The notes under the pieces are model-generated. The model saw only the letters and a program-made list of their open reading frames with translations. It had not been told where the DNA came from and did not search any database. Below are positions 31,444 through 39,930 of a stretch of 46,090 bases of DNA, piece by piece (position 1 is the stretch's first letter; each line of letters starts with the position of its first letter). The stretch is from Nitrospirota bacterium (lineage in GTDB: Bacteria > Nitrospirota > Leptospirillia > Leptospirillales > Leptospirillaceae). The stretch lies in the NCBI GenBank assembly GCA_027415345.1, contig DAIBTC010000004.1:1-46090 (forward strand), written 5' to 3'. Made by a program: the position numbers and the translations under genes.

Positions 31444-32360
31444 TCCGGAAAGACCCGGAAGAGAGGAAGGACCAGGTGATGGGGGCGGAGACGCTTGGCC
31501 CGCTCCACCTCTCCCAGTCCTCCTCCTCCCATGAGATTCACCCATCGGATCCCCGACCCGGCCGCTTCGAGCACAAGGCGGGTCATGAGGCCTCCCAGGT
31601 TCGAGACCCCCGGCTTCCGGGCCTCGAGAAAACAGACCAGAGTCTCTTCCCCCTCCCAGCGACCGTACCATTGAAGCCCCAGGATCCTCCCCCTCTCTTC
31701 CAACACCCATCCCTCGATCTCCCTTCCGGCCCCCAGAAGAAGGGCCCGTTCGAAGGCCTGTCCCATGTCAAGGGCCAAAAGCTCCTGGAGGGATCCGGGC
31801 TCGGCCCCCATTTTCATCCGGACAAATTCTGCCACAAAAGGACGGAGGGCCGGAGCCTCTTCCGGGCCCACAGGGCGGACCCCAGCCGCCGGATGGTCCC
31901 GGAGAAAGCGGTTCCTCTCCCATCTCGTCTGGCGGCCCGCCTCGCCGCGGGGGTCGAGAAGGTGCGGGGCCGCCACCAGATATTCGCGTTCGGAGGGTTC
32001 GATCCGGAAAGGACCGGAGGCCAGGGCTCCCATGGGGCAGTTTTCGAGAAAGGGAGAGGGCCGGCCCGGGTTTTTGGCGGCCATCTCACGGAAAAGAGCG
32101 CCAAGGAGCCTCCCCCGGTCAGGAAGGCCCGGTTCCGGACGAAGGAGGGGGGGAGGGGGAACGGGGAGGAAGAGGACCCCGTCGGAGGTCTCTCCCATCA
32201 GGACCTCCCCGGCGGAGCGGGTCTCGCACAGGAAGAGAGAGAGGCGGTCGGAGAAGAGGTGATGGGCGGCAGGATGCCGCCAGGAAAAGGGAGCCTTCCC
32301 GCAGGCGGAGAGGTACCTTCGGAGACGGGCCGGGGAGAGACCCTTCCGCCCTCCGGTCAT
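31440..32360 (-). CDS. DUF2156 / phosphatidylglycerol lysyltransferase C-terminal-like acyltransferase
   Basis: 306 aa; RRYLSACGKAPFSWRHPAAHHLFSDRLSLFLCE and GLMTRLVLEAAGSGIRWVNLMG; ATGA overlap with the upstream gene. Confidence 0.6.
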   Translation of the reverse strand: MTGGRKGLSPARLRRYLSACGKAPFSWRHPAAHHLFSDRLSLFLCETRSAGEVLMGETSDGVLFLPVPPPPLLRPEPGLPDRGRLLGALFREMAAKNPGRPSPFLENCPMGALASGPFRIEPSEREYLVAAPHLLDPRGEAGRQTRWERNRFLRDHPAAGVRPVGPEEAPALRPFVAEFVRMKMGAEPGSLQELLALDMGQAFERALLLGAGREIEGWVLEERGRILGLQWYGRWEGEETLVCFLEARKPGVSNLGGLMTRLVLEAAGSGIRWVNLMGGGGLGEVERAKRLRPHHLVLPLFRVFPD

Positions 32361-32860
32361 GACGGCATCGGCCCTTCCGGTTCGGGCAGGGAGAGGACGG
32401 GCCGGTAGTGGGGACGGTCTTCCGAACGGGCAAGTTCGGAAAGCACCGGGACAGAGGCCCGCGGAAGCCTTTTCCATTCCTCCTCCCGAAACCGGGTGGC
32501 CCAGTCGAGAAAAAAGGAATGGGGCTCCCGGGCGGCAAAGGGACAGTCGGGGTCGAGGGCCAGGAGAAAGCCTTCGTCCCTGTAGACCAGGACAAGGGGA
32601 TAGAGACGGCAGTCGGCGGGGTGGCTCCCCCAGAAGGCGCACCGGTAGGAGTCGGAGCTCAAGGCGTCGCAGACCAGCACGGGAAGATCCATCCGTCCGG
32701 CCCCGGGAATCAGGGCCAGGGGTTTCGGGGGACGAAAGGGCGGGGGGAGGGTGTCCTCCCCCGGCCGGACGGCCCAGGGGGTGAGCACGGAGGGATCGGA
32801 AAACCGGCAGCAGAGTCCGCACTCCCGGCAGAGGTGGCCGGGAACCGGAAGGACAACCAT
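32357..32860 (-). CDS. YkgJ-family cysteine-cluster protein
   Basis: CRECGLCCRF, CAFWGSHPADCRLYPLVL. Confidence 0.8.
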   Translation of the reverse strand: MVVLPVPGHLCRECGLCCRFSDPSVLTPWAVRPGEDTLPPPFRPPKPLALIPGAGRMDLPVLVCDALSSDSYRCAFWGSHPADCRLYPLVLVYRDEGFLLALDPDCPFAAREPHSFFLDWATRFREEEWKRLPRASVPVLSELARSEDRPHYRPVLSLPEPEGPMPS

Positions 32861-34563
32861 CAGTCGGAGCCTCCGGCCACCAGCGATTCGAGCGGTTTTT
32901 CGAAGAGGCGGGCCTCGAGGATCCTCTCAAGGGGTCTTAGACTCTCGGGATCCAGGGCCGAGACGAAGACCGCCCCCGGGTAGCGGAGTTCGAGGATGCG
33001 CCGGGTATCGGCGGAGATCTGGTCGCACTTGTTGAAGAGGAGGAGAGTCGGAATCCGGTGGAGATCCATCTCCCGGAGGATCGTCTCCACCCGTTCGACC
33101 ATGAGGTCGCACTGGGGGTGGGAGGCATCGGTCACATGGACGATCAGGTCGGCGTCCCGGAGCTCGTCGAAGGTGGCCATGAAGGCCCTCCGGAGATCGG
33201 CGGGAAGATCCCGGATGAACCCCACGGTGTCGGTCAGGATGATCTCCCGCTCCCGGGGGAACCGGAGGCGCCGGGTCGTGGGGTCGAGGGTCGCGAACAT
33301 CTTGTCTTCCACCAGAACCTGGCTTTTGGTGAGGCGGTTCAGCAGGGTGGATTTTCCGACGTTGGTATAGCCCACGAGCGAGACGACAGGGAGCGCCGCC
33401 TCCCGGCGGCGGCTCTTGCGTTCGGCGCGCTCCACCTCGAGATGGCGGAGTCTTTGGGTGAGGGAGGCGATCCGGTCCCGGACCCGTCGCCGGTCTTCCT
33501 CGAGCCGGGTCTCTCCCGGTCCCCGTCCGCCGATGCCCCCCGTCAGGCGGGAGAGGGCGGTGGAGCGTTCGAAGAGGCGGGGGAGAAGGTACTTGAGCTG
33601 GGCCAGCTCGACCTGGAGCTTTCCGTCGCGGCTGTGCGCCCGCCGGGCAAAGATGTCCAGGATGAGCTGGGTCCGGTCGATCACCTTGAGTTCGGTCATC
33701 TCCGCAATCTTCCGGACCTGGTTCGGGGAGAGCTCCTGTTCGAAGATGATCAGGGTGGCATGGACCTGGAGCGCGTGGATCAGAAGAGACTTGAGACGAT
33801 CGAGGCTCATGAGGGTCGTGGGGTGGTAGCGGGCGAGACGCTGCCGGACCACCCCCAGGACATCGACATCGGCGGAGCGGGCGAGCTCGGAGAGTTCGGC
33901 CAGGGCATCCTCCTGGTCGGAGAGGGAATCGGGCGAGACGGAGACAAGGAGGGCCCGTTCCTGTCCCGTGGTCTTTTTCATGGCCGCGGAGAGGCTTCTG
34001 GAGAGCTCCTCCTCCAGAGCCTCGATCCGGCCGCCGGCCGACAGGCTCTCCGGCGTCACCGGGCGGGAGGCCTCGATGATCCAGGGAGGCTCCCCCTGGG
34101 GGTCGGGATTGATGGTCGCGACGCTCACCCGGTCCAGAAGCCCCGAATCCCTGTGCATCTGGAGAGCCACCATGCCGTCGAAGCGGAGCAGGGCCAGGTC
34201 GTTTAAATCGTCCTGGGAGAGGCCCTCGCCCTGGAGATGGGTGTGGACCATGCGCACTCCCCGGAGCGAGCGCCCGCCGGAGCGGGAGGGAGGAAGCTCG
34301 GAGAGGAAGACCTCGCGGGCGGTCCCGACCACGACCATGGCCACCGTTCCTTCCCGGGTAATGAGAAGGGCGATCTGCCGTCCGGTTTCGTGGCTCAGAA
34401 GCGCCATCTGGCGCGCGATTTCAGGGGTGATCCAGAGGCCGGGAGCGATCTTTCGGCCATGGAGACGGGAGAGGGATTTGAGCTGGCTGGCCTTGAGGCC
34501 CGAGAGGTTGCCGGTCAGTCCGGAAATGGGCGGTCCTTTCGCTAGGGGAAACATTCCGGCCAT
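32860..34563 (-). CDS. hflX: GTPase HflX with long N-terminal extension
   Basis: [59 protein letters not shown]. Confidence 0.94.
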   Translation of the reverse strand: MAGMFPLAKGPPISGLTGNLSGLKASQLKSLSRLHGRKIAPGLWITPEIARQMALLSHETGRQIALLITREGTVAMVVVGTAREVFLSELPPSRSGGRSLRGVRMVHTHLQGEGLSQDDLNDLALLRFDGMVALQMHRDSGLLDRVSVATINPDPQGEPPWIIEASRPVTPESLSAGGRIEALEEELSRSLSAAMKKTTGQERALLVSVSPDSLSDQEDALAELSELARSADVDVLGVVRQRLARYHPTTLMSLDRLKSLLIHALQVHATLIIFEQELSPNQVRKIAEMTELKVIDRTQLILDIFARRAHSRDGKLQVELAQLKYLLPRLFERSTALSRLTGGIGGRGPGETRLEEDRRRVRDRIASLTQRLRHLEVERAERKSRRREAALPVVSLVGYTNVGKSTLLNRLTKSQVLVEDKMFATLDPTTRRLRFPREREIILTDTVGFIRDLPADLRRAFMATFDELRDADLIVHVTDASHPQCDLMVERVETILREMDLHRIPTLLLFNKCDQISADTRRILELRYPGAVFVSALDPESLRPLERILEARLFEKPLESLVAGGSD

Positions 34564-34587
34564 CGGCCGGTCTTGAATATTGGATTC

Positions 34588-34596
34588 ATTATATCA
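34588..34596 (-). promoter_or_regulatory. candidate extended -10 promoter (TGATATAAT) for hflX
   Basis: Reverse complement of ATTATATCA immediately upstream of the hflX start. Confidence 0.5.
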
Positions 34597-34943
34597 TACC
34601 CGGAGAGGCGCCAAGCCTTGGCCGTCCGTTGGCAAAGCCGGCGGGATCCGGTTTCCTCTTCCTTCCGGTTCTCTTGTTGATGCCCCCTTTTTGCCCCTTC
34701 TCCGGCTCACCCCAAGCGTTTTCGCACATATCGGGCCAGAGCGTGCGATTTCTCAGGTCCGATTCCGCACACACGGAGGGAGACTGCCTGGGAAGAGATT
34801 TAAATTCCTTTTTATATTGATGATTTATTTTATATTTAAATTTAGGCATCCCTTTTGCTTTGCTCCTCGGACGCCCTCCTTTCAATGAGGAAAGGCAGGG
34901 AACTCACGCGATCTTTATGAATGACGAATGGAGGTTTCAAACG

Positions 34944-35954
34944 ATGGGAAAACATGTCATCACGATGCTTCCCGGCGAGGGAACGGGGCCGGAAATCTGC
35001 GAGGCGGTCCGGAGAATCATCGACCACAGCGGCGTGGACATCACCTGGGAGTATGAGGACATCGGCCTCGACTGCCTCGACAAGTACGGAACGCTTCTCC
35101 CCGAAAAGACGATCAAGTCGATCGCGAAGAACAAGATCGCGATCAAGGGACCCACGACCACACCGATCGGCACGGGCCACAAGAGCGCCAACGTGACCCT
35201 CCGGAAGATGTTCGACCTGTATGCCAACGTCCGTCCGGCCAAGCTCATCCCCGTGCTCAAGCGCCCCTGGGACAAGATCGACATCCTCACCTTCCGGGAA
35301 AACACCGAGGACTCCTACGCGGCCATCGAGCACATGGTCTCCGACGAGGTGGCCCAATGCCTCAAGGTCATCACCTGGCCGGGATCGGTCCGTATCGCCG
35401 AGTTCGCCTTCAAGTGGGCCAAGGCCAACGGGCGCAAGAAGATCCAGTGCGTCCACAAGGCCAACATCATGAAGATGACCGACGGACTCTTCCTCGAGGC
35501 CTTCCGGGAAGTGGCCAAGAAGTATCCCGAGATCGAAGCCGGAGACATCATCGTGGACAACTGCTCCATGCAGCTCGTGAGAAATCCCGCACAGTTCGAC
35601 TGCCTTGTGCTGCCGAACCTTTACGGGGACATCCTCTCCGATCTCTGCGCCGGTCTCGTGGGAGGTCTGGGATTTGCGCCGGGTGCCAACATCGGCGACA
35701 ACTGCTCCATCTTCGAAGCCGTCCACGGGTCGGCCCCGAAGTATGCCGGCATGAAGAAGGTCAACCCGTCGGCCGTTCTCCTCTCGGGGGTGATGATGCT
35801 GCGCTGGATTGGCGAAGGGGCCGCTGCAGAAAAGATCGAAAAGGGCATGAACAAGGTCCTGGCCGAAGGCAAGACGCTCACATACGATGCCGGTGGGACC
35901 GCCTCGACCGACCAATACGCCGACGCCATCATCCGGGCCATGGACACTGTCTGA
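34944..35954 (+). CDS. icd: isocitrate dehydrogenase catalytic polypeptide (Thermus-type IDH core)
   Basis: ITMLPGEGTGPEICEAV, KSANVTLRKMFDLYANVRP, NTEDSYAAIEHM, HGSAPKYAG. Confidence 0.88.
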   Translation: MGKHVITMLPGEGTGPEICEAVRRIIDHSGVDITWEYEDIGLDCLDKYGTLLPEKTIKSIAKNKIAIKGPTTTPIGTGHKSANVTLRKMFDLYANVRPAKLIPVLKRPWDKIDILTFRENTEDSYAAIEHMVSDEVAQCLKVITWPGSVRIAEFAFKWAKANGRKKIQCVHKANIMKMTDGLFLEAFREVAKKYPEIEAGDIIVDNCSMQLVRNPAQFDCLVLPNLYGDILSDLCAGLVGGLGFAPGANIGDNCSIFEAVHGSAPKYAGMKKVNPSAVLLSGVMMLRWIGEGAAAEKIEKGMNKVLAEGKTLTYDAGGTASTDQYADAIIRAMDTV

Positions 35955-35982
35955 CACCCCACCTACCGAAGGAGCCTTTTCC

Positions 35983-36330
35983 ATGCTGACAAAAGCGACG
36001 ACCGGCCGCGCGAAGCGGCCCGCAAAACCCATCACCCTTGTGGGGGTGGATGTCTATATCATCACCGAAGACGGAATCCCGATGTTCGACGACTACGGGG
36101 CCTTCAAGATCGAGTTCGTCTCGAACCGGGGCACCAAGGTCTGGCCGGGATACGTGAGCGACGATCTCATGATGGTCAACTGGTACCGTTGCCGTTTCAT
36201 GGCGACACGGACGGTGACCGACGCCGACGTGGACACCTTCATGACCGCCCTTTCGAAGAAATGGAAGTGGTCGGCGGCCCAGAAGCTGTGGAACTACGGC
36301 GACGAGGCGGGATTTTCCAAGGCCTACTGA
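35983..36330 (+). CDS. stand-alone IDH C-terminal-domain-like protein
   Basis: VGVDVYIITEDGIP...FVSNRGTKVWPG...WYRCRFM...GFSKAY resembles the C-terminal extension of Thermus thermophilus IDH as recalled; own SD GAAGGAG. Confidence 0.8.
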   Translation: MLTKATTGRAKRPAKPITLVGVDVYIITEDGIPMFDDYGAFKIEFVSNRGTKVWPGYVSDDLMMVNWYRCRFMATRTVTDADVDTFMTALSKKWKWSAAQKLWNYGDEAGFSKAY

Positions 36331-36345
36331 GAAAGGATTCGGGGA

Positions 36346-36369
36346 TCCTCCCTCCGGAAGGGGGGAGGA
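36346..36369 (+). other. GC-rich RNA hairpin downstream of the IDH pair
   Basis: TCCTCCCTCC-GGAA-GGGGGGAGGA, 10-bp stem. Confidence 0.6.
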
Positions 36370-36371
36370 CC

Positions 36372-36407
36372 AAAGAGGAGGGAAGCGATTCCCTCCTCTT
36401 TTTTTTT
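36372..36407 (+). terminator. Rho-independent terminator
   Basis: AAAGAGGAGGGAA-GCGA-TTCCCTCCTCTTT, 13-bp perfect stem with GNRA loop, then T run. Confidence 0.95.
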
Positions 36408-36469
36408 CGCATCCCCCGTCCCGGCCCGGGGAGTTTTCCGGTAGGACAAAGGGAAAAAAAGGATTCCTG

Positions 36470-37951
36470 TCAGCTTTCGCCGGAGGCGTTCCTGCGGGAG
36501 GCGGGAGCCGAAGCCTTTGAGGAAGGGGGAGAATCCCCGGCAGGTGATTTCTCTTCCCTCTCCCTCTCCCCCTTGAGGCGGCGGTCGAGAGCCCAGCGGC
36601 TGATCCCCAGCGATTCGGCGGCCCGGCTCTTGTTGCCGCCCGATCGGGCGAGAACCTCCGAAATCAGACGCCGTTCGGTCCCCTCGAGGGTGTCCTCCCC
36701 CATCCGGAACGGGAGGGAGAGGAGACGGGGATCCTCGGGGGAGGGGGCGGTGGAGGGAAGGAGGAGGGGAGTGCCGCCGTTTCTTAGTTCGGGCGGAAAG
36801 TGGACGGCCTCGAGCTGGGTTCCTCCGCAGAAGAGGACCGCCCGCTCGATCAGGTTCGAAAGCTCGCGGATGTTTCCGGGATAGACATAATCCCGAAGAA
36901 GCCGCTGGGCGGAGGGGGAGATCCTGAGGACCTTTTTCCGCAAGGTCTGGGCCGACTGGTGGAGGAAGCGTTCGGCCAGGGGAACGATATCCTCCCGCCG
37001 GTCCCGCAAGGGGGGAATCGAGAGGGTCACGACATTGAGGCGATAAAAAAGGTCCTCCCGGAAGCGGCCCTCCCGGACCGCGATCCGCAGGTCCCGGTGC
37101 GTGGCTGCCATGAAGCGGACATCGACCGGGAAGGGGGCCCCGCCTCCGACCCGGCGGATCGTCCGCTCCTCGATCACCCGGAGGAGCTTGGCCTGGAGAG
37201 GCAGGGGGAGATCCCCGATCTCGTCTAAGAGGACCGTTCCCCCCTCGGCCAGCTCGACGAGCCCGATCCGGCGTCCGGCGGCCCCCGTGAAGGAGCCCTT
37301 CTCGTAGCCGAAAAGCTCGCTTTCGAAGAGCTCGGAGGGAATGGCCGGACAGTCCACCTCGATGAAGGGCCGGTCCCCCGAGGGCCCGTTGTAGTGCAGG
37401 ACCTTGGCCACATACTCCTTGCCGCTTCCGGTTTCCCCCTGCAGAAGGACCGTCACCCGGTCGTTGGGGGCCAGTCCCGCCACCTGGTCCCGGAGATCCG
37501 ATCCCGCCGGGCTTTCCGCCACCATCCGCTCGAGGGCGTACCGGCCCGACTCCCGGCCGGTCCAGTAGCGGGCCTCGCGGGAGAGGGAGAGGAATCGCGC
37601 GGCATTCGAAAGGGAGAGAAAGAGTTCGTCCATGTCGATGTTCTTGGTGACGAAGTCGAAGGCCCCCAGGCGCATCGCCTCGACCGCATCCTTCACGGTA
37701 CCCCGGGCGGTGAGGAGGATCACGGGGATCTCGAGGTCGGCCGCCCGGACCTCTCTCAAAAGGTCGAGGCCCGACAGCCCCGGCATGACCATGTCCAGCA
37801 CCAGGATGTCGGGAGGGGAGGTCCGGAGAAGGGCCAGCCCCTCCTCGCCGCTCCTGGCCGTCTGGACCACATACCCCCGCTCGGAGAGACGCAGGGCGAA
37901 GGCCTCCCGGATGAGCGGCTCGTCTTCCACCAAAAGAATCGTCGAAATCAT
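36470..37951 (-). CDS. NtrC-family sigma54-dependent response regulator
   Basis: Receiver VEDEPLIREAF...VLDMVMPG; GETGSGKE Walker A; GYEKGSFTGA (GAFTGA-type loop); C-terminal Fis-type HTH GGNKSRAAESLGISRWALDRRL. Confidence 0.95.
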   Translation of the reverse strand: MISTILLVEDEPLIREAFALRLSERGYVVQTARSGEEGLALLRTSPPDILVLDMVMPGLSGLDLLREVRAADLEIPVILLTARGTVKDAVEAMRLGAFDFVTKNIDMDELFLSLSNAARFLSLSREARYWTGRESGRYALERMVAESPAGSDLRDQVAGLAPNDRVTVLLQGETGSGKEYVAKVLHYNGPSGDRPFIEVDCPAIPSELFESELFGYEKGSFTGAAGRRIGLVELAEGGTVLLDEIGDLPLPLQAKLLRVIEERTIRRVGGGAPFPVDVRFMAATHRDLRIAVREGRFREDLFYRLNVVTLSIPPLRDRREDIVPLAERFLHQSAQTLRKKVLRISPSAQRLLRDYVYPGNIRELSNLIERAVLFCGGTQLEAVHFPPELRNGGTPLLLPSTAPSPEDPRLLSLPFRMGEDTLEGTERRLISEVLARSGGNKSRAAESLGISRWALDRRLKGEREREEKSPAGDSPPSSKASAPASRRNASGES

Positions 37952-39930
37952 GGTCCCTCCTGTCTTGACGGAATCCAGACCGTCGCCCGCACCCCGCCTC
38001 CTGCCGGACTTTCGATCAGAAGCGATCCCCGGTGGCGGTCCACGATGTCCCGGCAGATGGTGAGGCCCAGCCCCACTCCCTTGGCCTTGCCGTGAGTGAA
38101 GAAGGGCTCGTTCAGCCTTTTTAAAAGGGCCTCGGGGATCCCCGGGCCCGAATCAAGAAGGCGGACGCCCACCCCTTCCCGCCCGGACCGGTTCTCCCGG
38201 AAAAGGGTGACGGCAAGTCTTCCCCCTCCGGCGGACATGGCATCCAGGGCATTCATGGCCAGGTTCAGAAAGACCTGCTGGAGGGGCCCCCGGGCCCCCT
38301 CGACCGCCGGGATCCCTCCTTCCACCGAAAGGGTCACCTCGACCTGGTGCTTCCGGAAGGCCTCCGCCAGGAGGGACTGGGTATCCCGGACAAGCTCCTC
38401 GAGGACGATCGTCTGGAACTCGAAGCTCCGGGGCCTGAGCTGGGAGAGGTGGGACTCCAGAAGTTCGTCGATCCGCCGGGCCTCGCTTGCGATCAGGGAG
38501 GATTGGCGCCGGAGGGGTTCAGGAAGGTCCCGGGCCTTCGTCATGTGGTCGGCCAGGCTTCCGATGCCGATCAGGGGATTTCTGATTTCATGGAGAAGTC
38601 CTCCCGCCAGCTGCCCCACAAGACGGATCTGCTCCGTCTGCCTGAGCGCCTCGAGGAGGCGTTCCCGCTCGGAGAGATCGGTCAGGATCGCGAGGAAGTA
38701 GCGAATGGTGTTGTCGGGGTCCATCACGGGGCTGATGTTCTCCCAGACCAGAAACTCGCTTTTGTCCTTTCTGCGGTTGATGAAGCGGCCGGTGTAGGGC
38801 TTTCCCGAGAGCAGGGTCTGCCAGAGGAGGTCGTAGAACTCGGAGGGCTGGCGGCCCGAGGAGAGGATCCGGGGCGTGCGGCCGGTCGCCTCCTGGCGGC
38901 TCCAGCCGGACATGCGCTCCATCGCCGGATTCCATTCGAGGATTACCCCCCGGGTATCGGTCAGGATCACCCCGTCCTGGAGCTGGGCGAAGAGCCGCTT
39001 GTAGAGCGAGAGCTGAGTCTCCTCCCGTTTCCAGCGCTCGAGAAGAGTCGCGATGGTGTTGGCCACCGTCTCGAGAAAGCCGATCTCGCTTTGGTCGAAG
39101 CGCCGAACCGAGACAGTGTGGGCGCTCATGGCCCCCAGGACCTGGTCGTGGAACATCATCGGCACGCTCACTCCCGAGCGGACCTTGTGCTCGGAGAGAA
39201 GGACCGAGGGGGAGAACCGGGTCTCGGTCAGAAGATCCTCCACCACCACCGGCCGCTTCTGGCGGATCGCGAACCCCGCCTGGGAGTGGATTCCTCCCTC
39301 CTGGACATAGCTGCCCACCAGCCCCGGCCGCCACCCGACTCCCGCCAGAAGGTGCAGGAGCGGATCGGAATCCCCCGGGATCAGGATCTTGCAGAACTCC
39401 ACGTCCAGGGCCCGGGCCGTCTCCCGGGCGGCGACGGTGGCGATTTCGGAGAGACCGGCCCCCTTGACCGCCAGATGGGCGATCTTTCCCAGAACCTCCT
39501 GGTAGCGGCCGAAGGCCAGGGTCTCCCGGGCCAGGACCTCGAGATCGGTCATGTCCTGGACGTGCATGAGGACAAGGCCCTCCTCCCCGCCAGAGGGCGG
39601 AAGAAGGGTCGTCTGGCTGTCGACGATCCGGGCCTGCCCTTCCCGGGTGACGGCCGCAAGCTTTCTCCGGATCTCCGGACGGGCGGAGGTCGTCTCCCGG
39701 GCCTGGTCCAGAAGAAGTCCCTCGATGGGCCGGGGAACCCCCTCCGGGGAGACCACGGACAGATCCTTCCGGATTCGCTCGCAGGCAGGGGTGGCAAAAA
39801 GGATCCGGCCCAGGCGGTCGACCAGACAGAATCCTCCGGGACCGTCCTCTCCCGGATCCCGGGAGAGGATCCGCTCCAGCGGAATCGTAAAGGACAATGT
39901 TCCCGGAAAGCCCTGTCTGCCCTCACTCAC
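37948..39930 (-). CDS. soluble PAS-GAF-PAS sensor histidine kinase
   Basis: HxBox LAGGLLHEIRNPLIGIG, NALDAM N-box, LDSGPGIPE, GVGLGLTIC; GAF and PAS segments; GTG start 39930 overlaps the dabA stop. Confidence 0.92.
   Translation of the reverse strand: MSEGRQGFPGTLSFTIPLERILSRDPGEDGPGGFCLVDRLGRILFATPACERIRKDLSVVSPEGVPRPIEGLLLDQARETTSARPEIRRKLAAVTREGQARIVDSQTTLLPPSGGEEGLVLMHVQDMTDLEVLARETLAFGRYQEVLGKIAHLAVKGAGLSEIATVAARETARALDVEFCKILIPGDSDPLLHLLAGVGWRPGLVGSYVQEGGIHSQAGFAIRQKRPVVVEDLLTETRFSPSVLLSEHKVRSGVSVPMMFHDQVLGAMSAHTVSVRRFDQSEIGFLETVANTIATLLERWKREETQLSLYKRLFAQLQDGVILTDTRGVILEWNPAMERMSGWSRQEATGRTPRILSSGRQPSEFYDLLWQTLLSGKPYTGRFINRRKDKSEFLVWENISPVMDPDNTIRYFLAILTDLSERERLLEALRQTEQIRLVGQLAGGLLHEIRNPLIGIGSLADHMTKARDLPEPLRRQSSLIASEARRIDELLESHLSQLRPRSFEFQTIVLEELVRDTQSLLAEAFRKHQVEVTLSVEGGIPAVEGARGPLQQVFLNLAMNALDAMSAGGGRLAVTLFRENRSGREGVGVRLLDSGPGIPEALLKRLNEPFFTHGKAKGVGLGLTICRDIVDRHRGSLLIESPAGGGVRATVWIPSRQEGP

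Noticed and set aside
33058-34206. 382-aa plus-strand ORF opposite hflX
   Set aside because: Antisense to conserved G-domain motifs; no own SD or domain
34580-34888. Overlapping small ORFs on both strands between hflX and IDH
   Set aside because: No family resemblance or SD; region looks like promoter/leader DNA
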